Origin: an uncultured Lachnospiraceae bacterium
GTDB lineage: Bacteria > Bacillota_A > Clostridia > Lachnospirales > Lachnospiraceae
Direction of reading: 5' to 3'
Length of the DNA: 21,697 nt
Assembly: GCA_947175285.1 (NCBI GenBank)
Contig: CAMWMM010000023.1
Span: forward strand, 1-21,697
The notes below the pieces were generated by a model. That model was not told the origin of the DNA and ran no database searches. It worked only from the letters and a program-made list of their open reading frames with translations. Position numbers and translations under genes: made by a program. Positions 1 to 8,035 of the stretch are shown here, piece after piece; position 1 is the stretch's first letter, and the number at the start of each line of letters is the position of its first letter.

Positions 1-1349
1 TTATACATATCTGCAAGTCTTTTAGGGCTAATAATTTCAATGCTATCCACTTTCTTGCCCCACAACTCGCTGGAATTATCGCATAAATAATCTACCTTAT
101 AACCAAAACTCGACAAAATATTTATAAACGACTTTCCCATACCACCGGCACCAAAGCACACAATCTTTGTATTTCCCGAGATTTTATTTGACAGCTCATC
201 AGGTGATACTCCTATAAGTTCAGCTGATGCAGCAATATGCACTTTTTTCAATTCACTCGGTATATTTATATGCTGTGGACACCGTTTAACACATCTCCCA
301 CAAGCTATACAGTTACTCGCCTGATATTCTTCCGGCACACAGTTAAAATAGAACTCGCCTAAATTAGTATATTGGCTAGGCAGACCAAGCAACTTATAAT
401 CATTATACTTCTGAAAACATAATGGAATATCCACCTTTTGTGGGCATTCCCTGTTACAATATTTGCAAGCTGTACATGGTATAGCGCTCTTACTCTGAAT
501 AATCTTTACGATATTTTCAAATATAACATCATCACTATTACTAATTATATCGCCTATATCAGACACTGTAGCAATATTCTCATTAAGCTGTTCCTCTGTT
601 ATCGCACCGGTCAGTGTCACTGCTACATCCGATAAGCCCATTAAAAACCTTAATGCTAACTGTGATGGTGTTAATGAGCAATCTTGTACCATTTGCTCTG
701 CCTCCGGCGGAAGTTTGATCAATCTACCACCACCGATTGGTTCCATAACCAATATTGGGATTTCACGTTCCTCACAAAGCCTGTAATTCTCTATGGCATG
801 TTGAGCATACCAATCATAATAATTAATTTGCAACTGGCAAAAATCCCAATCATATGCAGACAACATATTTTCCAGTGTTATCTCATTGTCATGAAGAGAA
901 AATCCAATTTTTCGAATTTGTCCACTTCTCTTTTTCGCATCAAGAAACTCTAACACATGCAATTTCTGCATATTTCTCCAATATGAAGCATTCATTGCAT
1001 GTAAAAGATAGAAATCAATATACTGAGTACCGAGCCGCTCAAGTTGCGTAGCGAAAATTCTTTCCATATCATCACGACTTGAAATCCGCCACACTGGCAA
1101 TTTATCAGCAATACAAAAACTATCTCTTGAATAATTCAGCACAAGCGCATCTCGGATAAGAGATTCCGACTCCCCCCTCAGATATTCATATCCTGTATCG
1201 AAATAGTTAATCCCACATTCATAAGCTCTATGTAGCAGGGAAATTGTTGATGCCGGAAAACTTCCATCCGGATTTTGTGGCAAACGCATAACACCAAAAC
1301 CCAGTGGTGAAAGCCTCATCTCCAATTGCTTAACATATCGCTGTAACAC
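1..1349 (-). CDS. Aldo/keto reductase with 2x[4Fe-4S] ferredoxin domain and C-terminal Rossmann-like segment (partial)
   Basis: This frame stays open from a GTG at 1349 to the window start (449 codons; the C-terminus is missing). Residues 1-285 are an aldo/keto reductase barrel: LGFGVMRLP near the start, and a catalytic tetrad readable as D51, Y56, K83 and H117. Two CxxCxxCxxxCP motifs follow (C292/295/298/302 and C347/350/353/357), as in ferredoxin-like AKRs that carry two [4Fe-4S] clusters. From about 395 a new segment starts with FGAGGMG and continues YKVDYLCDN, a dinucleotide-binding-like fold seen in glycan loci. The GTG is chosen because GAGGTG lies 5 bases upstream and the start shares a base with the preceding radical-SAM stop (TAGTG), implying translational coupling. 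An ATG at 1319 is the alternative. Substrate is unknown; an oxidoreductase acting on a sugar or its product is an inference from context. Confidence 0.88.
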   Translation of the reverse strand, partial: MLQRYVKQLEMRLSPLGFGVMRLPQNPDGSFPASTISLLHRAYECGINYFDTGYEYLRGESESLIRDALVLNYSRDSFCIADKLPVWRISSRDDMERIFATQLERLGTQYIDFYLLHAMNASYWRNMQKLHVLEFLDAKKRSGQIRKIGFSLHDNEITLENMLSAYDWDFCQLQINYYDWYAQHAIENYRLCEEREIPILVMEPIGGGRLIKLPPEAEQMVQDCSLTPSQLALRFLMGLSDVAVTLTGAITEEQLNENIATVSDIGDIISNSDDVIFENIVKIIQSKSAIPCTACKYCNRECPQKVDIPLCFQKYNDYKLLGLPSQYTNLGEFYFNCVPEEYQASNCIACGRCVKRCPQHINIPSELKKVHIAASAELIGVSPDELSNKISGNTKIVCFGAGGMGKSFINILSSFGYKVDYLCDNSSELWGKKVDSIEIISPKRLADMY

Positions 1350-2350
1350 TAAATCACCTCACAATCACCAAGCCGTCTAAGTATCATTTCTTTATATTCA
1401 TCAATATTATCTGGTTGATTTTGTACCGTGTATTTACATTCACTGCAAAAATTACATGGTTCCATTTTGAGCAATGTACATCGCAAAGAATTCAACTTCC
1501 TTCCATTCCATATGTCCAGCAAGCTTGTTTTAGTTATATTTCCTAACAATAAGGCACGTTTCCAATCTACACTACAAGGCATTACATCTCCATTTGCAGA
1601 TACACATAGCAGCTTAAATGGCTGAACACAAATCTGCTTACGCTGTTTGTATACATCTTCACTATAACGTACAGAGCCTGAAACTGCTCCGGCATGAAAT
1701 TCCGGCCAATTTTCAATAACTTTCTCTACATATATGTAATCGCAAATTTCACCATACTCCTCCAAAAAAGCTTCATCGCCTCCCGGCATATCAACAATAG
1801 ATAAATCTGTTGTTTTAATATATAGTTTCGTATTTTTACTATGTTTAAAAAAATACTCCAGTTTTTTTTTCAACTCTAATACATCAACATGCTTGCCCGT
1901 AATCTCATAAAAACGTTCATTATTCGTTGCCTCAAGTGATACAAGTAATACATCAAGACCCGCTTCAACCAAAGCATCACTTAATTTTTCATCAAGCAGT
2001 ACTCCATTTGTTGTAATTTCCACCTTTTCAAATGTCCCGCAAGCCTTTGCCTTAGAAACAAAAGAGGCAATATTATTATTGACAAGCGGCTCTCCCACGC
2101 CAATTATCCGCAAAATTTTTATTTTGTTTGGAAATGCTTTGCACTGCTCAATAAAAATATCAAACAAATCTTCTGTCATAATATCCTGTCTAAATAATTT
2201 GCGTGCGTCCTTGTCACCACAGGGACAAAATTTGCATTCCAAATTGCAAAAGCCAGAAGTTTCAAGCTGGATTACCAAAGGAGTATCTAATGGTATAGAT
2301 TCCCCTAAATTGATGCGATTTGGATTTAACATATTACTAATTTTTGCCAT
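1349..2350 (-). CDS. Radical SAM/SPASM domain protein
   Basis: A 333-residue protein with the radical-SAM cluster motif CxxxCxxC at C35, C39 and C42, the GEP motif near residue 86, and a C-terminal SPASM region with Cys at about 241, 249, 259, 299, 302 and 305 that should bind auxiliary Fe-S. The start ATG has AGGAGG about 6 bases upstream, within the tail of the broken SDR gene. The stop overlaps the GTG of the aldo/keto reductase, so the two are probably made together. Members of this family in surface-polysaccharide loci are generally uncharacterised; peptide or sugar modification are both possible. A fragment of a related protein lies at 3366-3761, so the locus once held two paralogues. 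Family assignment is firm; substrate is unknown. Confidence 0.9.
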   Translation of the reverse strand: MAKISNMLNPNRINLGESIPLDTPLVIQLETSGFCNLECKFCPCGDKDARKLFRQDIMTEDLFDIFIEQCKAFPNKIKILRIIGVGEPLVNNNIASFVSKAKACGTFEKVEITTNGVLLDEKLSDALVEAGLDVLLVSLEATNNERFYEITGKHVDVLELKKKLEYFFKHSKNTKLYIKTTDLSIVDMPGGDEAFLEEYGEICDYIYVEKVIENWPEFHAGAVSGSVRYSEDVYKQRKQICVQPFKLLCVSANGDVMPCSVDWKRALLLGNITKTSLLDIWNGRKLNSLRCTLLKMEPCNFCSECKYTVQNQPDNIDEYKEMILRRLGDCEVI

Positions 2351-3366
2351 TGATTTCCTCCTAGAATTACAGTTTTAAAATCTTCTGTTTCCCATTTACC
2401 TATAGCAGTTAACAGCTCCTCTATAGACACATTAAGATTGACGGTGCTTTTTTCATCACCAAATAATATATTTTCAGATATTTGAAGTACATATTCGCTT
2501 AATGGCTTACTTTGAGCACTCGCTACATTAAATACACCACTGGTTGTACTTTCTCCCAGCAAACGCAACGCCCTTGCTGCATCCGTCTCATAATGATAAT
2601 TCCAAATATGTGATCCATCTGTAGTAAGCTGTGCCGCATCATTCTTCTTTAGGAACTGTTAAGAAATAACTTTTTAAATAGTGCGCTGGATTGCTGGATT
2701 TTTCTTCGAGAGTGCCGCCCGAAAATCAGGCGCATAGTGGGCTATGTAACTGATTTTTGAGTGGTGCTATCGGAGAAAAAGACAAGCAATATTAAAAGTT
2801 ATTTTTGAACAGTTCCTTAGCAACTTCAAGAGTTGTGGTATTAAAGAATTCGGATTATCATATTCCCCATAAACCAAAAACACACGTGCCCAAATGAAAA
2901 GAATATCCAATCTTTTTGCCAAATCCCTTACAAGACAATACGTTGACACCTTTGCTTCTCCATAAGATGTAACTGGATTCGTGACAGTGTCATTGGTAAT
3001 CATTTCTGTAGTTTCTCCATATTCAGCCTGTGAACTTGTACATAAAAATCGTTCGGCTTTTAATCTGACTACAAGTTTAAGACAATTCAATGTTATCACG
3101 ACATTCTTATATTGTTCATCAAAATTATTACGCCCCCTCCCAGGCTAAATTAAAAAAATGCCACAATGTTCAATCCCTAATATTTCCGTCACCATAGATA
3201 AATCTGTTTCTAGAACATCTATATTCTTCAGTCCTTTCAGCCTGCTAATTCTCTTTGAATTCTTTCGACATAGAACATATCCAAAATAAACATTTTTCAA
3301 TAGTTCGAGTAATAAAGTGTACCCCAAAAATCCTGTCGCAACTAAAATAAAATCTTTTTTCATCAT
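2326..3366 (-). pseudogene. Broken NAD-dependent epimerase/dehydratase (extended SDR), interrupted by a MITE-like element
   Basis: Three open pieces together make one extended SDR. The N-terminus carries a degenerate nucleotide-binding motif (VATGFLG, where VTGATGFLG is usual). The middle holds CTSSQAEYGE and the catalytic-type SYGEAK (Y-x3-K). The C-terminus reads SGVFNVASA. The frame is lost in a run of seven T and again in a run of five G around 3128-3160, between the first and second pieces. A 165-bp palindromic element then splits the second and third. Removing the element and one target copy restores an uninterrupted reading frame (LLKLLKKNDAAQL). The remnant resembles the intact SDR at 8036-8956, especially around SQAE(Y/C)G and Y-x-EAK, so it is a diverged paralogue. 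Its end overlaps the start of the radical-SAM gene. It is almost certainly non-functional. Confidence 0.85.
2652..2816. mobile_element. MITE-like palindromic insertion element, 165 bp
   Basis: The ends are inverted copies beginning GGAACTGTT, followed by a near-identical stretch (aaGAAATAACTTTTt against caAAAATAACTTTTa). The similarity continues inward, so almost the whole element is an imperfect palindrome, closing on CATAG-TGGG-CTATG near 2735. The left half has about 13 extra bases. It has no coding capacity. It is flanked by the direct repeat TTA at 2649-2651 and 2817-2819 (4 bases if the terminal base is shared). It splits the SDR gene, and excision with one repeat copy restores the frame. 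A non-autonomous element mobilised by a transposase encoded elsewhere is the likely explanation. I do not recognise its family. Confidence 0.85.
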
Positions 3367-3761
3367 CTGTCGACTTTATGGATGGGGACACGATTTTCAC
3401 GCCAATTTGTATCCTCCCGATTGTGGAGATTGCTTATATTATCAACAATATCATTATACTTTATATTGGCACCACATATCTTTCTATAACCCTCATCACT
3501 CAATGCCTCTAATGATATTTTCACGTAATCTAAACCACATTCAGCTAACTGGCTTCCCATTTCTTTATCAAGTAGCGAAGCATTCGTTGCTAAGCGCAAC
3601 TTATTACAAACGTTCTAGCGTTTCAACAATTTTATCATTTCAGGTAGTTGTTTGTTGAGTAATGATTCCCCAAATCTGTACATGTTAATTGCATTTATTT
3701 TTTCTGGAAATGCGTTAATGGTACTGCATCCATCAATTTCATTCATTATATTGCTCTTCAT
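3363..3761 (-). pseudogene. Radical SAM protein fragment
   Basis: A single frame with one in-frame TAG (3615-3617) encodes a middle slice of a radical-SAM protein: FPEKINAINMYRFGESLLN, then RLATNASLLDKEM and CGLDYVKISLEAL. These match FPNKIKILRIIGVGEPLVN, EITTNGVLLDEKL and AGLDVLLVSLEA in the intact neighbour at 1349-2350. The N-terminal CxxxCxxC motif and the C-terminal SPASM cysteines are both missing, and about ten residues near the stop codon appear lost. It ends at the ATG of the broken SDR. The remnant of a second radical-SAM gene that once lay downstream of neuC is the simplest reading. Confidence 0.75.
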
Positions 3762-3826
3762 ATTTACTCGTCAATTTATTCCTCCCATTGCATAAATCAC
3801 ATACCAAATTAGCATAAACTCATTAA

Positions 3827-4999
3827 TCAGAAACATACCTCATTTATAAAATTATTAATTCCCCTTTGTGTCATACTGGAGTCTATAAATACCTTTTGTA
3901 TATCCTTTGCCAAAAAATGTTTCTCTTTAATTGCCTGCATAAATAATTCCGCGCTATGACCATCCCCAAAATAATAAGATACATAACGCTGCTTATCAAT
4001 ATGCTTTAAAGCTTCCCAAATTATAACATGATCTTCAGGAACACTAACTATATTCTTCATAATTTTAGGATTATACCGATTATGTTGGCGCGTTCCTATA
4101 TTTATACATGGTATACCATAAATACATGCTTCCCTAATTCCAGCACTTGAATTTCCAATAATAAAATCACTATTTTTTAGCAAAACCAAAAATTCTTCAA
4201 AAGGAAATGATTTTGACAACAAAAATCTTCTATCATTGTCTAATTTTTCTAATTCTTCAATAATTATTTGTGAACCTAAATCATTATTAGGGTAAACAAC
4301 TATATAATTGTATTCTGTACCCCTCATACCCATAATACATTCCCTAATATGTTCTCTTAAACAATTTACTTCTGTCGTTACAGGATGATACATAAAAATA
4401 CCATAATGTTCAAATTTAACTCCATAGCGCTGTTTTATATTTTCAAAGTCCGGCAAATCGCCAGACAGCATAATGTCAACATCTGGGGAGCCAATAATTT
4501 GTATATTACTATCCTTCTCGCCCAATTGCAATAACCGCAATTTTGTTTCTTCATTGGCCGTGAAGTGTATGTGTGATAATTTGGTTATTGCATGTCGCAA
4601 GGAATCGTCCACAGTTCCCGTAATTTCTCCCCCTTCAATATGGGCAACTAAAATATTATTTAAAATACCAACAATGGCTCCTGCCAATGCATCTATTCGA
4701 TCACCATGCACCACCATTACATCCGGATTAATTTTAGCAACATATTGAGCCATAAGTAAAATAGTATTTCCAATATTAATGTCCATTTTAGATGTCAAAT
4801 CTAACTTTTTCTCAATATAAATATTGGAATACCCATCATCCTCTATTTGCATATAGGTATTTCCATATTCCGGGGACAAATGCATACCCGTTACATATAT
4901 GTACGCCTCATAGTCTTTTGAATCCTCTACAGCTTTTATTATAGACTTCAATTTACCATAGTCCGCCCTTGTTCCTGTAACAAACATCATCTTTTTCAT
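3827..4999 (-). CDS. neuC: NeuC-type UDP-N-acetylglucosamine 2-epimerase (hydrolysing)
   Basis: A 390-residue protein, close to the usual length of NeuC. Family motifs are TGTRADYGK (8-16), VTGMHLSPEYGNT (36-48), VVHGDRIDA (96-104), HIEGGE (120-125), RHAITKLSHIHF and a late GNSSAGIREA. NeuC hydrolyses and epimerises UDP-GlcNAc to ManNAc and UDP in the cytosol, feeding NeuB. The related bacillosamine-type enzymes (LegG/NnaA) act on UDP-diacetylbacillosamine and cannot be excluded from sequence alone. A longer frame opens at 5032, but the ATG at 4999 is preferred because GAGG lies about 9 bases upstream and the neuB stop is at 5011-5013, so the two genes are 11 bases apart and co-transcribed. 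Confidence 0.9.
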   Translation of the reverse strand: MKKMMFVTGTRADYGKLKSIIKAVEDSKDYEAYIYVTGMHLSPEYGNTYMQIEDDGYSNIYIEKKLDLTSKMDINIGNTILLMAQYVAKINPDVMVVHGDRIDALAGAIVGILNNILVAHIEGGEITGTVDDSLRHAITKLSHIHFTANEETKLRLLQLGEKDSNIQIIGSPDVDIMLSGDLPDFENIKQRYGVKFEHYGIFMYHPVTTEVNCLREHIRECIMGMRGTEYNYIVVYPNNDLGSQIIIEELEKLDNDRRFLLSKSFPFEEFLVLLKNSDFIIGNSSAGIREACIYGIPCINIGTRQHNRYNPKIMKNIVSVPEDHVIIWEALKHIDKQRYVSYYFGDGHSAELFMQAIKEKHFLAKDIQKVFIDSSMTQRGINNFINEVCF

Positions 5000-5010
5000 A
5001 ATTTCAGCCT

Positions 5011-6045
5011 CTAGTCTATCATTGCCTTGCACAAATGAACATCTTTTGGAATATCAACCTTTGCGCGTCTTCCAAGAATATTCTCATATTCTTCTGCTAA
5101 AATACCTCCTATACCTGGTCGTTTAACCCATATATTGTCTTTTGTCAGCAGTTCTCCTTGTTGAATATCTGCTATGCTCACTATTGTGGCAAATGCAAAG
5201 TCAATCGTAACTTGTTCTTCAGGCAGACTCTGCTTGCTACCACCACGCATCATCCAAATTTCCTTTGCAGCTTGTAACAAATCTTTTAACTCTTTTCCAT
5301 CCATAGAACAAATAATATCATTTCCTATCCTATCCTTGGAATCTGTAAAATGACGTTCAACTATACATCCTCCTAAAGCAATGGCAGCAATACATGCATT
5401 ATTATTCAATGTATGATCTGACAGTCCAATCAAAGCATCGGGAAATACCTGCATCATTTCCTGCATAGCTCCCAGCCTAACTTGATGCGGCTTCGTTGGA
5501 TATAAATTAGTGGTATGAAGTAATGCGAATGGTGTATTATATTCATTTACAATTTCTATGGCTTTTCTGATATTAGATATTCCGTTCATACCAGTGGAAA
5601 TAATCATTGGTTTTCTAAATTCAGCAATGTGCCTGAGTAATGGATAATTATTCAGTTCGCCGGAGCCAATTTTGTATGCCTTTACATCCATCCTTTCCAA
5701 TCGTTCTGCAGCAGCTCTGGAAAAGGGCGTGCTAAGGAACTCCATTCCCAAACTTTCAACATACTCCTTTAATTCTCGCTCATCACTCTCACACAATGCA
5801 CATTCCGCCATAACATCATAAATTGATTTTTCCGAATTCCCTGGTATCACATCTTTGGCCTTTGGGGACATTTCATCCTCTATCACATGTGTTTGATGTT
5901 TTACCAAACGTGCCCCTGCTGCATACGCCGCATCAACCATTTTCATAGCAACTTTAAGATTTCCTCCATGATTAATTCCTATTTCCGGAATAACTAATGG
6001 TGTATATTCTTTTCCAATTTTAATATTTCCAATACATAATTCCAT
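5011..6045 (-). CDS. neuB: NeuB-type N-acetylneuraminate (nonulosonate) synthase
   Basis: A 344-residue protein that condenses phosphoenolpyruvate with ManNAc (or a related hexose) to give a nine-carbon acid. The N-terminal barrel has PEIGINHGG (20-28), YKIGSGELNNYPLL (124-137), LHTTNLYPT (176-184), GLSDHT (207-212) and ERHFT (230-234); H211 and H232 match the metal-binding histidines known in NeuB. The C-terminal part from about 285 (ADIQQGELLTKDNIWVKRPG) is the SAF/antifreeze-like domain. The NNYPL and TTNLYPT motifs look more like true NeuB than legionaminate or pseudaminate synthases, though this is a judgement by eye. GAGGAG sits 6 bases before the ATG, and only 11 bases separate it from the ThDP gene. 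Confidence 0.92.
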   Translation of the reverse strand: MELCIGNIKIGKEYTPLVIPEIGINHGGNLKVAMKMVDAAYAAGARLVKHQTHVIEDEMSPKAKDVIPGNSEKSIYDVMAECALCESDERELKEYVESLGMEFLSTPFSRAAAERLERMDVKAYKIGSGELNNYPLLRHIAEFRKPMIISTGMNGISNIRKAIEIVNEYNTPFALLHTTNLYPTKPHQVRLGAMQEMMQVFPDALIGLSDHTLNNNACIAAIALGGCIVERHFTDSKDRIGNDIICSMDGKELKDLLQAAKEIWMMRGGSKQSLPEEQVTIDFAFATIVSIADIQQGELLTKDNIWVKRPGIGGILAEEYENILGRRAKVDIPKDVHLCKAMID

Positions 6046-6056
6046 AACTTTCTCCT

Positions 6057-7826
6057 CTAAATCTTAAATTGATTTTTTCTATTTTCTTCCTCACTCAAAA
6101 ATGGACACAAATCATCAATTGGTGGAGATGTCATTGTCCCATCCTCTAATCTCTTGCTTTTTACCCTTGGTTCAATATTTTGTGTCACATCCTGGAGAAC
6201 TTCACAAATTGCATACCCCTCAATTTCCATCAATTTCCTAACCTTATCTACAACTTCCATATTACTTGTCACTTGTATATATGGAAATCCATATGCTTCA
6301 GCAATCTTTTGAAATGATGGCATTTTAAGTCCAGACTCCTCAGTACATCCTGACAAACGCTGAAAAAAATTTGTTTGTGACTGTATGATTGCCTGATATC
6401 CCCCATTGTTAAAAATAATTATCTTAATTGGCAAATCATTAGTAACAATTGTCTGCAATTCCTGCAGATTCATCTGTATGCTTCCATCACCTGTTAGGCA
6501 TAAAATCGAACGTCCTGATGCTATTGAAGCGCCAACGGACGCTGGCATATCCCACCCCATACTTCCACAATTCACATTTCCAAACAGACGCTGATGCTCT
6601 TTTTCTATCCCCATCTGTAGTGCACAGACAGATGCAACACTGTTTCCTACTACTGATATATTATTATCTGGCAATCGCTTATTCAGCTCATATATAAAAT
6701 AATATTGGTTAACTTTTTCACTATGCTCATATTTTTTCTGATATATAGGATACTTATCTTTTAATTTTTTGCAATAGTCTATCCAGGTATCTAATTCATT
6801 CTCAAACGGATTATGCATCTGCAAAAATTGCGGTAATAATTTGTTTAAATTACAATGAATGGGCAGGTCAATCTTAAGAGTATCTTTCTGTAATTCATTA
6901 ATATCGACATCTATTACTATTTTTTTTGCATTTGGAGCAAACTTTTCATAATTAAAACCTATCTGTTTAAAGGACATACGGCATCCGAAGGCAACAATTA
7001 AATCCGCATTTTGTACAATATAATTACCAGCACGTCCACCGAAAACCCCAAAATTTCCCATATATAAAGGTTCAGTATTTGGAAAAATGTCAGCTACACT
7101 AGTTGCTGCCACCACAGGGCATTTCCATTTTCGAATTATTTGCCTAAAGGATGATAGTGTACCACTACTGCGCAATCCTGACCCTGCCAAAATAACCGGA
7201 CGTTCGGATGCTTTCATGAGTTCTAATATTTGAGATATGTTTTCCTGTTGGTAATTTGCAATACTTGGAGTATATCCCTCTAGTTCATCTGTCTCAATTA
7301 AAGCATTTTGAACATTTAACGGAATATCTAGCCAGACAGGCCCCTTCCTCCCTTCATTAACATACCAATACGCTTTTTCCAAATAATAACGTATTTTTAA
7401 TGGATTCTTAATCATTCGAGCATATTTGGTTATAGAATTAACCAAACTTATAATTTGACATTCCTGTTCACCAAACTGCCGCAAATCCAATCCTGTGCTC
7501 TCCACTGTGGTTTCATAACGAACCTGTCCCGATATGACTATCATTGGAATACTATCCTGATATGCTCCTAAAACACCAGTAACAGCATTTGTCCCCCCTG
7601 GGCCAGTCGTAACACATACCGCTGCCGGACTCCCTGTAACCCGTGCGTGTCCTTCTGCAGCAATTGCCGCGGCCTGCTCATGATGTGTATAAACACATTT
7701 CAGTTTTTCGTAGTTGCCAAATGCATCGTTGAGATACATTGCACCACCACCTACTACCGTATAAACCGTAGTAACATTTTTAGAAACCAAAAAATCAGCT
7801 ATATAATCGGCTACTCTTACTTTCAT
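6057..7826 (-). CDS. ThDP-dependent acetolactate-synthase-like enzyme, possible YerE-type sugar branching enzyme
   Basis: A 589-residue enzyme of the acetohydroxyacid synthase/pyruvate oxidase superfamily. The N-terminal domain has YTHHEQAA with the ThDP-activating glutamate E50 and TTGPGGTNAVTG. A central FAD/DHS-like domain follows. The C-terminal domain has the ThDP/Mg motif starting GDGSIQMN at about 446 and ending in NN near 474. The start is set at 7826 because AGGAG lies 7 bases upstream; the ATG at 7841 overlaps that site. It lies in a sugar-nucleotide operon beside DdhA, DdhC and an SDR, with no regulatory acetolactate synthase subunit and no branched-chain amino-acid genes. In Yersinia, YerE uses pyruvate to add a two-carbon unit to C4 of a CDP-3,6-dideoxy-4-ketosugar, and a similar job is inferred here. 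A role in nonulosonate modification is the alternative. Confidence 0.85.
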   Translation of the reverse strand: MKVRVADYIADFLVSKNVTTVYTVVGGGAMYLNDAFGNYEKLKCVYTHHEQAAAIAAEGHARVTGSPAAVCVTTGPGGTNAVTGVLGAYQDSIPMIVISGQVRYETTVESTGLDLRQFGEQECQIISLVNSITKYARMIKNPLKIRYYLEKAYWYVNEGRKGPVWLDIPLNVQNALIETDELEGYTPSIANYQQENISQILELMKASERPVILAGSGLRSSGTLSSFRQIIRKWKCPVVAATSVADIFPNTEPLYMGNFGVFGGRAGNYIVQNADLIVAFGCRMSFKQIGFNYEKFAPNAKKIVIDVDINELQKDTLKIDLPIHCNLNKLLPQFLQMHNPFENELDTWIDYCKKLKDKYPIYQKKYEHSEKVNQYYFIYELNKRLPDNNISVVGNSVASVCALQMGIEKEHQRLFGNVNCGSMGWDMPASVGASIASGRSILCLTGDGSIQMNLQELQTIVTNDLPIKIIIFNNGGYQAIIQSQTNFFQRLSGCTEESGLKMPSFQKIAEAYGFPYIQVTSNMEVVDKVRKLMEIEGYAICEVLQDVTQNIEPRVKSKRLEDGTMTSPPIDDLCPFLSEEENRKNQFKI

Positions 7827-7846
7827 GCTATATCTCCTCATATAAT

Positions 7847-7880
7847 AAGTTTATAGCTAAACAGAATTGGTTATAAACTT
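7847..7880. promoter_or_regulatory. Inverted repeat upstream of the ThDP gene
   Basis: Two perfect 9-base arms, AAGTTTATA (7847-7855) and TATAAACTT (7872-7880), flank a 16-base loop, about 10 bases upstream of the ribosome site of the ThDP gene. The roughly 210-base gap holding it is the largest within the sugar-synthesis genes, so a separate promoter for ThDP-neuB-neuC is plausible. A TTGACA (minus strand, 7998-7993) lies further upstream but has only a poor -10 (TAGTTT, 19-base spacing). The repeat could be an operator or an mRNA hairpin; the sequence does not decide. Confidence 0.35.
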
Positions 7881-8035
7881 TTCTCATCAGGTATAGAGGT
7901 ATGGACATCTAATATCTACTCTCCTTATCCCATTCCCATCTATACAATTAATAGTTACATATACAATAAACTAATTCACTTTGTTATCTTCCTGTCAACC
8001 CATGAAATACTCATATTCTATAAGCCATTATTGAC

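Noticed and set aside
6057..7826. Classical acetolactate synthase (ilvB)
   Set aside because: No ilvN or other branched-chain amino-acid genes nearby; it is embedded with 11-base gaps in sugar-nucleotide genes.
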